DNA of 64,000 bases from Paenibacillus borealis (lineage in GTDB: Bacteria; Bacillota; Bacilli; Paenibacillales; Paenibacillaceae), in contig NZ_CP009285.1 in the NCBI RefSeq assembly GCF_000758665.1, positions 5,022,001 to 5,086,000 on the forward strand. The letters are read 5' to 3'. The translations under genes were made by a program, and so were the position numbers. Shown here one piece after another: positions 34,721-43,922 of this stretch. How positions within the stretch are numbered: position 1 is the stretch's first letter; each line of letters begins with the position of its first letter. The notes beneath the pieces are model-generated. The model worked only from the letters and a program-made list of their open reading frames with translations. It was not told the DNA's origin and did no database searches.

Positions 34721-36490
34721 TTATTCCGTAAGTGACAGATTGACCTTGCGGATCACTTCCAGCGGAATCTTCGGTGACCGGTCCGCAGTGAGCAGCCCGT
34801 TCACTTCCTGCTGCACATCCGTAATCTGCGTGTAGCAGTAGCCGCAAATATAAGGGGTATCCTTGATCGCCTGGGCGATGCTGCGGAAGCGTTCAATGAA
34901 GGCCTCTGTGCTGCTCACCTGCTCCCCGTAGCCCCAGCCTTCGCCGGTATTAAAGGCAATGCCGCCGAACTCACTGACCATCACCGGCTGGCCGCGGTAT
35001 TCGTAGCCCTGAGCCATGGCATATTTCCAGTTGTTGAATGAGGCTGCCCTGCCAAGTATGCTGCCGGAGTCTGCATAACGCTCAAGCAAGGCATCTCCAT
35101 GCTCCTCATAGTCATGCAGGGTAATGATATCGCTGATGGTATGCTCCCAACCGTCATTGACGATAACCGGACGGTTCGGGTCGATCGCTTTCGTGATATG
35201 GTAGATCCCCTCGGTGAATTTCTGCTGCAGCTTGTTCGTGTAGACCTGCGGAATGCCCCAGGATTCGTTAAACGGCACCCAGGTGATAATCGAAGGATGA
35301 TTATACTGCTGCCGGACAATTTCTGTCCATTCGTTCGTGAAGTTCTCCACGGCCTCATCGTTAAACTCAAAGGTCGCCGCCATCTCCGACCAGACCAGCA
35401 AGCCCTTTACATCGCACCAGTAGAGGAACCGGGCATCCTCAATCTTCATATGCTTACGCACACCGTTGTAGCCCATCGCCAGAATCGCGTCGATATCGGC
35501 AACCAGCGCTTCTTCGGACGGCGGGGTCAGATGGCTCTCCGGCCAGTAGCCCTGATCCAGAATCAGCCGCTGATACACCGGCGTATTATTAAGCAGCACC
35601 TTGCCTTGTTCAATCGAAATTTTGCGGAGTCCGAAATAGGAATATACCTGGTCGATAATCTGATTATCCTTATACAGAGTAAACTCCACTTCGTACAGCA
35701 CCGGCGACGCCGGCGACCAGGACTGTAGCTTCCAGGGACCGTTCGCCTCATGAGTCAGCTCCACATCCAGCTGCAGCCAGGCCCGGTCTACATGGAGTGA
35801 GACCTGCTTGAACGTCTTCTGCCCCGTGCTGATCTTAGTCTCCAGGCGGAGATTGTCATCTGCCAGCTGTGTCTGATATTCAAAACGGACTGAGCGGTTA
35901 TCGAGATCCGGGGTGATTTTGACAGCCTTGAGATAAGAGGGCGACACATATTCTACCCACACACTTTGCCAGATTCCCGTCGTCTGCACATAGAAGCACT
36001 CGAAGTTCTCATCCACCCAGCGCTGCTTGCCCCGCGGCTGAGTACAGCTCTGGCTGTCTTCCGCTTTGACGGTCAGCCGGTTGGCCGCTCCTGGGGCAGA
36101 GTTCACATAATCCGTAATATCCAGCGAAAAGGCTGCATAACCGCCTTGATGTCCTCCGGCATAACACCCGTTGACCCATACCTTCGCGGTATAATCCACC
36201 GCCTGGAAGTTGAGCATCACCCGCTTACCGTTCAAATCAGCAGGAAGCTGCAGTTCCCGCTCATACCACACATAAGGATGGAAGGTCGTCTCGCCGATCC
36301 CGCTGGCCTCCGTCTCATAAGTGAATGGAACCTGTATCTTCAGATCCCCGTTCAGCTGCTCATTCCACCGCTCCCGTTCTCCAACGTTGGCATCATCAAA
36401 CCGGAAATCCCATTCCCCGTTTAAGCTCTGCCAATCATCACGGACGAATTGCGGCCGTGGATAACCCTTGATATAATGCTCGGTTGCCAT
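34721..36490 (-). CDS. Glycoside hydrolase family 2 enzyme
   Basis: About 589 residues, no signal peptide. Order: N-terminal sugar-binding jelly roll (WQSLNGEWDFRF, TFHPYVWYER), immunoglobulin-like middle domain, and TIM barrel. The acid/base Glu is in TWVPFNESWG and the nucleophile Glu in MVSEFGG, both intact. GH2 covers beta-galactosidases, beta-glucuronidases, beta-mannosidases and alpha-L-arabinopyranosidase-type activities; specificity cannot be read here. I prefer ATG 36490 with AAGGAG 13 nt upstream. Being cytoplasmic, it likely trims the imported oligosaccharide. Confidence 0.9.
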   Translation of the reverse strand: MATEHYIKGYPRPQFVRDDWQSLNGEWDFRFDDANVGERERWNEQLNGDLKIQVPFTYETEASGIGETTFHPYVWYERELQLPADLNGKRVMLNFQAVDYTAKVWVNGCYAGGHQGGYAAFSLDITDYVNSAPGAANRLTVKAEDSQSCTQPRGKQRWVDENFECFYVQTTGIWQSVWVEYVSPSYLKAVKITPDLDNRSVRFEYQTQLADDNLRLETKISTGQKTFKQVSLHVDRAWLQLDVELTHEANGPWKLQSWSPASPVLYEVEFTLYKDNQIIDQVYSYFGLRKISIEQGKVLLNNTPVYQRLILDQGYWPESHLTPPSEEALVADIDAILAMGYNGVRKHMKIEDARFLYWCDVKGLLVWSEMAATFEFNDEAVENFTNEWTEIVRQQYNHPSIITWVPFNESWGIPQVYTNKLQQKFTEGIYHITKAIDPNRPVIVNDGWEHTISDIITLHDYEEHGDALLERYADSGSILGRAASFNNWKYAMAQGYEYRGQPVMVSEFGGIAFNTGEGWGYGEQVSSTEAFIERFRSIAQAIKDTPYICGYCYTQITDVQQEVNGLLTADRSPKIPLEVIRKVNLSLTE

Positions 36491-36591
36491 AGTATTGCAC
36501 ACGCTCCTTAAGGACAATAATTTTGTTTTATTACAATAAATATGTATTAATTATTGCAGAATCTGCTGAAATGTCAATCACAGATTGACAG

Positions 36592-36625
36592 CAAAAAAGA
36601 ACCTGCGCCTAAGGCGTCAGGTTCT
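36592..36625 (-). terminator. Terminator of the ArsR-type regulator gene
   Basis: Perfect stem AGAACCTG / CAGGTTCT with a 12-nt loop containing GCGCCTAAGGCG, followed on the minus strand by TTTTTT. It separates the regulator from the GH2 gene. Confidence 0.88.
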
Positions 36626-36702
36626 CTGCATAAATATCGTAGGTTCATCGCAAATGCTGCTCTGTCCACCGCTTGTCTTCGAAATTCCGTGACTCCGGTT
36701 TC

Positions 36703-37644
36703 CTATACAGTATAGAAGATCTTCATCACCAGATCCTGCTCATAATCGCCGAACTTCCGTCCGAACAGATTCATTCCGCCCTTAAAGACCGCATCCTCCT
36801 TCACTCCCAGCCGCAGATCCACGTGGCTCTGCTGTGCAAGCTTCAGCTGGCTCAGATTGACGGCGGATATCTCTTTGTGGTCGATCGTGCTGCGGTTATT
36901 GTCTACGCTCCAGGTCTTGAGCGAGCCGAACTGGGTCCCCGTATCGATCCACCAGGAAGGATTCAGCTTCCCGCGTCTGCCGCCGAAGTCGCCGGGCGAG
37001 GTCCAGGTACCCACCTCCACATTGTTGATCCACAGCGTAATATCCGAAGGCCAGTCGTTTTCATAATTAGGCGCCTCGGAGCAGATCTCCATCGAGAACT
37101 GGATCAGGCGGACCGCTGCCCCCTGTGGAATTTCCAGCGGATAGCGGTATTCGAGATACCCCTTTCGCAGCCAGAGCAGCTGGGCTTGAACACGGTCCGG
37201 ATGGAAAAATCCCGCCGGCGAGTCCTCCACAATAATCGGCCCTGTCTCACTGACCATGCCGCAGGTTGGCGCCACTTCGCATGCCGTGAAATTGCCGATC
37301 GGCATTGCAATCTCGTAGCAATAGTCCCCTTGCTCCGCCTGTGCGCGGCGTTCCGGCACATTAATGATGATCTTGATATCATCATAGATACGGCTGCAGA
37401 CCTTCATGGAGCCACGCGAAGCAGGCAGCAGCTCGGTCTCAATCAGCCCTGCCTGCTCCAGCACCTTCACATTCGAGGCGGAGGTGGATACCGGTATCTC
37501 CAGCGCCTCCGCCAGCTCCACTACATTCATTCGCCGGCTGTTGAGCAGCTCCAGCATTCTAAGTCTAAGCTCTGTAGACAGCGCATGCGTTACTTTCACC
37601 AGCTCATCAGGATGTTCCATGGATAATTCCAGAATATCGATCAC
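36703..37644 (-). CDS. ArsR-type transcriptional regulator with C-terminal sensor domain
   Basis: 313 residues. An N-terminal winged helix (STELRLRMLELLNSRRM, VVELAEALEIPVSTSASNVKVLEQAGLIE, residues ~20-70) resembles ArsR/DeoR folds. The remaining ~240 residues are beta-rich, with a Cys pair (ACEVAPTCGM) and a WPSDITLWINN stretch, and probably bind a ligand. It is adjacent to the GH2 gene and likely controls sugar genes rather than metals. Start could be GTG 37644 or ATG 37620; neither has a strong ribosome binding site. Confidence 0.75.
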   Translation of the reverse strand: MIDILELSMEHPDELVKVTHALSTELRLRMLELLNSRRMNVVELAEALEIPVSTSASNVKVLEQAGLIETELLPASRGSMKVCSRIYDDIKIIINVPERRAQAEQGDYCYEIAMPIGNFTACEVAPTCGMVSETGPIIVEDSPAGFFHPDRVQAQLLWLRKGYLEYRYPLEIPQGAAVRLIQFSMEICSEAPNYENDWPSDITLWINNVEVGTWTSPGDFGGRRGKLNPSWWIDTGTQFGSLKTWSVDNNRSTIDHKEISAVNLSQLKLAQQSHVDLRLGVKEDAVFKGGMNLFGRKFGDYEQDLVMKIFYTV

Positions 37645-37671
37645 CGCTTTACTGTCTATTTGAGATCTATA

Positions 37672-37855
37672 ACTATTCCTGCACTAAATACAACATTCCC
37701 CTCATAAAATCAGCCCAAATCGAAAAATGTTGTATAAAAGGCAGCATTCCCCCGCCTTCAGGCGGCTTACCAGAAGAATTCTTGTATTTCGTACAACAAT
37801 CCTTCCGAATGCCCGCATATTGATGGATCAGAGTTGCATTATCTACAACATTCAT
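37672..37855. repeat. Four ~51-bp-spaced imperfect palindromes
   Basis: Cores such as TTGTA-TTTCG-TACAA and GTTGCA-TTATC-TACAAC are centred near 37688, 37737, 37789 and 37841 (spacing 49-52 bp), most followed by ATTC(C). An inner hairpin CCGCCTTCAGGCGG lies between units 2 and 3. The gap has no gene. Confidence 0.7.
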
Positions 37856-37881
37856 GTCTGTTCCGCGTCAACTTAGGGCAC

Positions 37882-38622
37882 TCACTCCGCCGCGGACCCT
37901 TCCGGCAGCAGAACCACCTGATCACCCAGCCGGACCTCCCCGGTCCGGATCACGGAAGCATACACGCCAAAGTTCAGATTGAACTCCTTATTCACTTGCT
38001 TGAGCAGTGAGCTGTCCCGCTCCAGGGTATCCGGGTTCATCGTAATCATAACGCAGCGGTCGCAATAGCTGTCCACCTGCAGCTCCGCACCGCCTATCGA
38101 TAATCGCCGGCCGAGCCATTCCTCTTCCCCAAGGGAATCCTCACTCACTTCCACGACGAAGTTCCCCCGGAAGCGGCGCTGATCAACAGGCTTGCCCCAT
38201 AACGCCTCCAGCTTCTTCATGCTCTTATCGGTCACAAGCAGAATACTGGCCCCGTCCACAGATAACAGCTGCGGATGTTTCGCCTCCGGGTGAGGCGCTT
38301 TGAACCCGGACATCGTAATTTGCGTGGAGGTCAGACTCTGGATTTCATTCAGCAGCTCCGTATCCCAGCCGAACACTCTGCCGTCTGCCGCCGTCACACG
38401 GATATCCCCTCCGATATATTCCGCTTGATAATTAAGCATATTGGGGATCTTTCTGGCCGTAACATACTGCCACCAATCCTTCTTCGTCATATCATAGAAA
38501 GCACAGTACCGGTCTCCCTGTACCCCGTAAGATTCTATCTGACAAGCTTCCAGCTCTTCTCCCGCAAAGGATTTCACCGGATAGCGGTTAATCGCCGTAA
38601 TTTCACCAACTGTAATGGACAC
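37882..38622 (-). CDS. MOSC-domain protein
   Basis: About 246 residues. The N-terminal MOSC beta-barrel (GEITAINRYPVKSFAGEEL) and the MOSC core with the conserved Cys in SYCDRCVMITMNPDT are visible; this Cys is thought to carry sulfur or bind molybdenum cofactor in the family. The GTG at 38622 has GAGGTG 8 nt upstream and gives 20-nt spacing to the previous gene; a longer reading would overlap it. Likely role: detoxifying reduction of N-hydroxylated compounds or sulfur transfer; partner unknown. Confidence 0.85.
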   Translation of the reverse strand: MSITVGEITAINRYPVKSFAGEELEACQIESYGVQGDRYCAFYDMTKKDWWQYVTARKIPNMLNYQAEYIGGDIRVTAADGRVFGWDTELLNEIQSLTSTQITMSGFKAPHPEAKHPQLLSVDGASILLVTDKSMKKLEALWGKPVDQRRFRGNFVVEVSEDSLGEEEWLGRRLSIGGAELQVDSYCDRCVMITMNPDTLERDSSLLKQVNKEFNLNFGVYASVIRTGEVRLGDQVVLLPEGSAAE

Positions 38623-38642
38623 TAATTCCGCACCTCTTCTGT

Positions 38643-39278
38643 CTATAATGTAATGTTCCATCCATTCTCCGAATCTTCAATTATCCTTCTGCTCTTATCC
38701 GATAATGCCTTCTGCAGTAAGGTTTCATTGTAGCCCCGATCCTTGAACACACGGAGTATGGCTTCTGCCCGGTCCATCCTGTTTCTCCGGATATTCGACT
38801 CCAGCTGAATCTCCAGCGGGACTACAGGAACGGTATATCCGGCAAAAGGCAGCAGCTTAGCATAGCTCCAGATCGCCTGCCCGCCTTCCCAGATTCCCTC
38901 ACCGTCTTCCGAATCAGGAATGCCCGCTGAATCAGAAATATGTACCACTTCCACATCAAAATCTTCAATGATCCATTTCCCTTTGGTCCAGGTGAACCCT
39001 GAAGCAAAAGACTGCGTGAACAATGGCTCCTCGATTGACGATAACCAGCCCGGTTGTTCCCATGTCAAGGAAGGTTTAACCGTTAAGCTAAAGGGTTCAA
39101 GGACAGAAGCAATAACCGCCGCATCTCCTGCGCTCTGTGCATACAGATCGAGATCCCCTGGAGTCATCCCCGCACCTTGCAGTACCGAAGCGACTGAGCC
39201 TACGATGATCCATTTGCAGTCTGCACCAGATTCGGCGTAACGCTCACATACCGCTTTTAACGCTTCACTATAATTCAT
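38643..39278 (-). CDS. Nucleotidyltransferase-like protein
   Basis: 211 residues. GSVASVLQG followed by DLDLY (residues ~27-46) fits the GSx10DxD pattern of the nucleotidyltransferase fold (AbiEii/minimal nucleotidyltransferase or aminoglycoside-type). The rest is not recognised. No HEPN or AbiEi partner is adjacent, so a toxin-antitoxin role is not supported. It may share a transcript with the MOSC gene 20 nt downstream. Confidence 0.65.
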   Translation of the reverse strand: MNYSEALKAVCERYAESGADCKWIIVGSVASVLQGAGMTPGDLDLYAQSAGDAAVIASVLEPFSLTVKPSLTWEQPGWLSSIEEPLFTQSFASGFTWTKGKWIIEDFDVEVVHISDSAGIPDSEDGEGIWEGGQAIWSYAKLLPFAGYTVPVVPLEIQLESNIRRNRMDRAEAILRVFKDRGYNETLLQKALSDKSRRIIEDSENGWNITL

Positions 39279-39375
39279 AGATGCCTCCTGCAGTATAAAC
39301 AGTATAGACCATACACTTTACCGTTTCGGCAAACACCTGTCCAGTTCCTTCCACTGCACAAAGTTTCGCAAAATA

Positions 39376-39392
39376 GCCCCACAAAGTGGGGC
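39376..39392 (-). terminator. Terminator of the BceAB-type operon
   Basis: Perfect stem GCCCCAC-AAA-GTGGGGC, followed on the minus strand by TATTTTG, 20 nt after the permease stop. Confidence 0.8.
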
Positions 39393-39411
39393 CTTGGCTT
39401 CGGGTGATGAC

Positions 39412-41349
39412 TTATAGTGATTCCCGGATCACCCGCTTGTAATACAGCACGGAGAGCAGGCCGAAGATCGAATACAGCACAGTGTAAACTGCCATTACCA
39501 CAAACATCGGGGTAAGCATTTCGGTGCCGAAGAAGAACCAGCCGGATTTCACCGCGAAGTAGCTGTGGCACAGGCCGACGACCAGCGGAATGCCGAAATT
39601 GAACAGCTGCTTGAACTGGATGCCGCGCAGGAGGTCTCCCTGAGTGAAGCCCAGCTTACGCAGAATCGTGTATCCGCCCTTCTCCTCCTCGCCTTCATCC
39701 ATCTGCTTGAAATAGAGAATACAGCCGGAGGTAATAAGGAAGGTCAAGCCCAGGAAACCGACGATGAACATAATGAGCCCCATATTCGTACGCTGGTTCA
39801 ATTCAAATTCATATTGGGCGAAGCTTGGTGCTGCCGGATGCTGGTCCACATAGATTTGATATGCTGCATCTCTCTGAGTGCGGTCAAGCAGTTCAATGCC
39901 GTAATAGTTATCCGCTTCTTTCTTCATCTGCAGCTTCGGGTCCAGCGACTTAGCCAATTCCTGATACACGGACTCATCGACTACAAACACACCGGCGCCG
40001 CCGCTATAATAGTAGGGCAGGATCGCATCCGCAGATAAGCTGATTAACTGCTGCTTAATACTGCCGTTAGCAGTCATTAGTCCGACTTCTCCGGGATCAA
40101 GTCCCATGAATTTGTCCAGGGTGCTGTCGTAGCCCATAATCCGGACTTCCCCGGGTAATACGTCGATACCTTCCACACTGCTGTCGCTGACAACGGAGGT
40201 GCTGAGGATGAGGTCATCTGGATTGTCGAAATTATTTTTGCTCATGATATGCTGCGCGTCCACTTCGATCTGAACCGGATGGATTTCAATCTCTGTGTAC
40301 TTAATGTGCTGCTCATCCAGGGCTTGGACGAATCTCTCCTTCACGGCCGCTCTGGCGAAGCCGAAATCATGCGGGGAGCTCTGCTTGGCTGTGGCTTCCG
40401 CCGAATAGTACGAAATATAGCTGAGGGACAGCAAACCGATAGCGAGTGCAGAGACCGTCGTAATAATCGTCAGCAGCAGCGAATTCGACTTCATCCGGAA
40501 CATAATAGACGAGAGCGACAAGACTTCATTGATCGACAAGTAGCCTTTTTTGCTATTGCGGATCGTATTAAATATGAAGCTGACCGAGCCTTTATAGAAC
40601 AGATAAGTGCCGGCAATGACCAGAGCGAGGATGACGATCATGGCGGCCATCAGGCCGGTCATAGTGACAAACTTGCCGCTGAACAGCTGTGTGGATACAT
40701 AATAACCGCCGGCAATAAAACCGATGCCGAGCACTCCGAGAATAATCTCCCACAGCGGCATTTTGCGGATACGCTCCTGGGTAGTGGATGTCGCCTGGAA
40801 CAGCGATAGGATGCTTTGCGCTTTGATGAAGGTGTAGTTCATGATCATAATCAGCACGTACACGGCAGCAAAGACCAGAATCGTCCGCTGAAGCGCCTCC
40901 GGAGAGAAACGGAGCTTCGCCTGGGCTTCTACGGCAAGAATTTTGTAGAGGATCATCAGGATCAGCCGCGACATCACAAAGCCCGCACCAATGCCCAGAA
41001 TCATAGACCCGAAATACAGAATCAGGTTCTCCGCACTCAGCAGCCGGAAGATCTTCCCCTTCGTCAGCCCGATCAGCTGGAACAGCCCAATCTCCTTACT
41101 GCGCCGCTTGATGAAGATCGTATTGGCATACAGCAGGAAGATCGCGACAATGGCTATCAGCAGTATGGAGGAAGCGCCAATGGCTGCACCCCCTTTGATC
41201 GAACCGCTGACGGCATCCATAGCCGGGTCGGATTGCAGCGTCACGAATGAGAAATAGAGGGCCACGCTGAACACAAGAGCGAAGACATACAGATAATAGT
41301 TCCTGATATTCTTCTTCAGATTACGCAGGATGATGTAATTCAGACTCAT
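39412..41349 (-). CDS. BceB-type FtsX-like permease
   Basis: 645 residues, the usual BceB length. About ten transmembrane helices with FtsX-type blocks and one large extracellular domain (~residues 310-520) between helices seven and eight, the feature that binds peptide antibiotics in this family. With the ATPase it frees targets from bacitracin- or lantibiotic-like peptides and signals to the kinase. It overlaps the ATPase gene by 4 nt. Confidence 0.92.
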   Translation of the reverse strand: MSLNYIILRNLKKNIRNYYLYVFALVFSVALYFSFVTLQSDPAMDAVSGSIKGGAAIGASSILLIAIVAIFLLYANTIFIKRRSKEIGLFQLIGLTKGKIFRLLSAENLILYFGSMILGIGAGFVMSRLILMILYKILAVEAQAKLRFSPEALQRTILVFAAVYVLIMIMNYTFIKAQSILSLFQATSTTQERIRKMPLWEIILGVLGIGFIAGGYYVSTQLFSGKFVTMTGLMAAMIVILALVIAGTYLFYKGSVSFIFNTIRNSKKGYLSINEVLSLSSIMFRMKSNSLLLTIITTVSALAIGLLSLSYISYYSAEATAKQSSPHDFGFARAAVKERFVQALDEQHIKYTEIEIHPVQIEVDAQHIMSKNNFDNPDDLILSTSVVSDSSVEGIDVLPGEVRIMGYDSTLDKFMGLDPGEVGLMTANGSIKQQLISLSADAILPYYYSGGAGVFVVDESVYQELAKSLDPKLQMKKEADNYYGIELLDRTQRDAAYQIYVDQHPAAPSFAQYEFELNQRTNMGLIMFIVGFLGLTFLITSGCILYFKQMDEGEEEKGGYTILRKLGFTQGDLLRGIQFKQLFNFGIPLVVGLCHSYFAVKSGWFFFGTEMLTPMFVVMAVYTVLYSIFGLLSVLYYKRVIRESL

Positions 41350-42101
41350 TGCGCAGCACCGCCAAGCACGCCCTGGGTGTTAATAATATCGTTGAAGAAG
41401 GACTGCCGCGATTCATCGCCTTTGTTCAGCTGTGTGTAGATTTGCCCGTCGCGGATGAATACTACCCGGCTGCAGTAGCTCGCGGCAACGGCATCATGGG
41501 TGACCATGACAATAGTGGCCTGGCGTTTCAGGTTCATATCGGCGAGCTTGTTCAGCAGATCGGACGCAGATTTAGAATCCAGAGCCCCTGTAGGCTCATC
41601 GGCAAAAATAATACTCGGATCATGCACGAACGCCCGCGCCGCCGAGGTACGCTGCTTCTGCCCGCCGGAAATTTCCGCCGGATATTTGTCTTTCAGTTCA
41701 TAGATTCCCAGCTCGCCCGCCACCTGCTCGAACTTCTGATGCGCCTCTTTCTTCGGGATCCCGGTGATCGAGAGCGGCAGCAGCACATTTTCTTTCACAG
41801 TCAGCGTATCCAGCAGATTATAATCCTGAAAGATAAATCCGAGATGTTGCTTGCGGAATTCCGCCAGCTGTTTCTCCTTCATCCCTGTGAATTCCTTGCC
41901 CTCTATCTCAATAGTCCCCTGGCTGACCCGGTCGATCGAGGACAGGACATTCAGGAGCGTCGTTTTCCCGGAACCGGAAGGACCCATGATTCCCACGAAC
42001 TCCCCTTTATTCACCTGTAGATCTATCCCCTTCAAGACCTCTTGCTTATTAAATTTATTGCCATAGGTTTTATAGATTTTGTTAGCCTGCATAATAACCA
42101 T
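41346..42101 (-). CDS. BceA-type ABC ATPase
   Basis: 251 residues. Walker [10 protein letters not shown], signature [14 protein letters not shown] and Walker [16 protein letters not shown] mark the MacB/LolD-like group used in peptide resistance modules. It energises the BceB-type permease. GGAGTGGG lies before the ATG. Expression probably depends on the adjacent two-component system via the upstream palindrome. Confidence 0.93.
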   Translation of the reverse strand: MVIMQANKIYKTYGNKFNKQEVLKGIDLQVNKGEFVGIMGPSGSGKTTLLNVLSSIDRVSQGTIEIEGKEFTGMKEKQLAEFRKQHLGFIFQDYNLLDTLTVKENVLLPLSITGIPKKEAHQKFEQVAGELGIYELKDKYPAEISGGQKQRTSAARAFVHDPSIIFADEPTGALDSKSASDLLNKLADMNLKRQATIVMVTHDAVAASYCSRVVFIRDGQIYTQLNKGDESRQSFFNDIINTQGVLGGAAQ

Positions 42102-42129
42102 CGTTCACCCACTCCTTTTCTATAGCTCA

Positions 42130-42207
42130 ATCATAAGCGGGCCGGGGTTTATTTTCCTGCGCTTCGCCGAACAATGTGAAGAAGCATGTGACATTATTGT
42201 CACATGC
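42130..42207 (-). promoter_or_regulatory. bceAB-type promoter with candidate response-regulator site
   Basis: A perfect 10-bp palindrome GCATGTGACA-TTAT-TGTCACATGC (42184-42207) overlaps the stop of the kinase gene. A TATGAT -10 box (42130-42135) lies 48 nt downstream with no good -35, as expected for an activator-dependent promoter. The core TGACA-N4-TGTCA resembles the inverted repeats described for BceR-like regulators. It could also act as a weak terminator for the kinase gene. Confidence 0.6.
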
Positions 42208-43204
42208 CTGTAATTCTCTGAAAGTCGTTCTCCCGGGGAAAAGTAAGCGTAAATATACTCCCTTCCCCGGGTACGGATGCCGCATGAATGCTGATCAGCA
42301 GCGGCTCCGCCACCTGCCGGGTCAGATAGAGGCCCATTCCGGTAGCTGCGCCATCCTGGCGGCCGCGCGATGACGTGAAGCCTTTGTCATAGATCCGCGG
42401 CAGATCCCTGGGATCAATGCCCTGGCCGCTGTCTTCGATGGTAAGCACGGTATGGCCGTCCTTTTCACCGCTTCTGATGAGGATATCGGAGGCAGCACTG
42501 TATTTCACTGCATTCGTGAGCAGCTGTCTGAGCATGAAGGCCAGCCATTTGCCGTCTGTCAGCACCTCTTCCACCTCAAGCTCCACATCAAAACCGATTC
42601 CCTTGGAAATGCACCATGATTTCAGCGCCCGGATTTCCTTATTGAGAACCGGCTCCAGACTTACATTCTCAATGAACAGGTCATTGCGCATAAAGGGAAT
42701 CCGTTTCTGATGAAGCTGCTGGTCGAGCAGATGATGAATCCGCAGCCATTCGTACATCAGCTGTCTCTGCAGAGTTTCATCCGGCAGACGCTCAATCATC
42801 AGCTGCATGGCGGTGAGGGGCGTTTTGACCTCATGAATCCAGGACAGCAGCTCGTCCTTCTCAGACTCCAGCAGCTGGTAGTTCGCGGAGGATTCGCGTT
42901 TGTACCTGTCAGTCTGGGCGATAACCGCCTCATGGACGATCCGCTCCAGCGGACTGCCGGGCTCAATCACGGCATGAAGGTCATAGGTCTGATCCCAGGC
43001 TTCCAGACTTCTGTAGAACCTTGTCTCCTTGGAATACCGCAGAAATACGAAGGCCAGACATAACAGCACATTCAACAGCACAATGTACAGCACCGGCAGC
43101 AACGGGATAGCCGCATCAACATAAGCCACGAATATAATAATGAGCTGCAGAACGGCAAGCAGCAGCAGCCAGCTCCGCTTCTCGGTTATGTATTTCCTTA
43201 TCAT
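42200..43204 (-). CDS. BceS-type intramembrane-sensing histidine kinase
   Basis: 334 residues. Two N-terminal helices with almost no extracellular loop, then a DHp domain with the phosphorylated His in SWIHEVKTPLTAM and a HATPase with DSGQGIDP and GMGLYL. Such kinases detect drugs indirectly, through the transport activity of the cognate BceAB pump. It overlaps the response regulator gene by 4 nt. Confidence 0.93.
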   Translation of the reverse strand: MIRKYITEKRSWLLLLAVLQLIIIFVAYVDAAIPLLPVLYIVLLNVLLCLAFVFLRYSKETRFYRSLEAWDQTYDLHAVIEPGSPLERIVHEAVIAQTDRYKRESSANYQLLESEKDELLSWIHEVKTPLTAMQLMIERLPDETLQRQLMYEWLRIHHLLDQQLHQKRIPFMRNDLFIENVSLEPVLNKEIRALKSWCISKGIGFDVELEVEEVLTDGKWLAFMLRQLLTNAVKYSAASDILIRSGEKDGHTVLTIEDSGQGIDPRDLPRIYDKGFTSSRGRQDGAATGMGLYLTRQVAEPLLISIHAASVPGEGSIFTLTFPRENDFQRITGM

Positions 43205-43890
43205 TCTGCCGCCTCTTCGGTCGCCATATACCCCTGTCCGACCTTCGTTTCAATGAAAGCTTCAAGCCCCAGCGGTTCCAGCTTTTTGCGCAGCCGGTTT
43301 ACATTTACGGTGAGGGTATTGTCACTCACGAAATGCTCATTGTCCCATAAGCTCTTAATCATCTCTTCACGGTCAACAATGCGGTCCTTGCGCTCCACTA
43401 ATATTTTGAGGATCAGCATCTCATTCTTCGTCAGCAGCGCTGCCCCCTGATTGTTAGTGACCGTATTCTTCACGAATTCAATCGCTGCCCCGCGCCAGGT
43501 CTTCAGTTCTGTGCGTTCGGTGCTATAGTTATAGACCCGGCGGAGCGTGGCCTGAATTTTGGCAATCAGCACTTCGAAGTGAAACGGCTTCTGAATGAAG
43601 TCATCCGCTCCCAGCTGCATGGACATGACCATATCACTCGGATGATCGCGGGAGGAGAGGAAGATAATCGGCACGTTAGAGTGAGCCCGCAGTATCCGGC
43701 ACCAGTGGAACCCGTCGAACTGCGGCAGCTGAATATCGATCACCACCAGATCCGGCTTCACCTCCGTGAATTCCTGAAGAACCTTGCCGAAATTCGTGAT
43801 TCCGTACACTTCATAAGACCACTGGGACAGTCTTTCCCTGATCTCCCCGAACAGCGTGATGTCGTCTTCAATAAGCATGATTTTGAACAA
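43201..43890 (-). CDS. BceR-type OmpR-family response regulator
   Basis: 229 residues: receiver domain (Asp in LVVIDIQLPQFDG, about residue 52) and C-terminal OmpR winged helix (DREEMIKSLWDNEHFVSDNTLTVNVNRLRKKLEPLG). It should activate the ABC genes downstream. It lies 32 nt after a lipoprotein gene on the same strand and may be co-transcribed with it. Confidence 0.93.
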   Translation of the reverse strand: MFKIMLIEDDITLFGEIRERLSQWSYEVYGITNFGKVLQEFTEVKPDLVVIDIQLPQFDGFHWCRILRAHSNVPIIFLSSRDHPSDMVMSMQLGADDFIQKPFHFEVLIAKIQATLRRVYNYSTERTELKTWRGAAIEFVKNTVTNNQGAALLTKNEMLILKILVERKDRIVDREEMIKSLWDNEHFVSDNTLTVNVNRLRKKLEPLGLEAFIETKVGQGYMATEEAAE

Positions 43891-43922
43891 AATGGACGCT
43901 CCTTCTGCAGAAATGCTATTCG

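Noticed and set aside
37673-37855. 60-codon minus-strand ORF
   Set aside because: It consists of the phased palindromes; a similar peptide seen at 61.2 kb is explained by the shared repeat.
38643-39278. AbiE-type toxin-antitoxin system
   Set aside because: Only a nucleotidyltransferase-like protein is present; no AbiEi/HEPN partner is adjacent.
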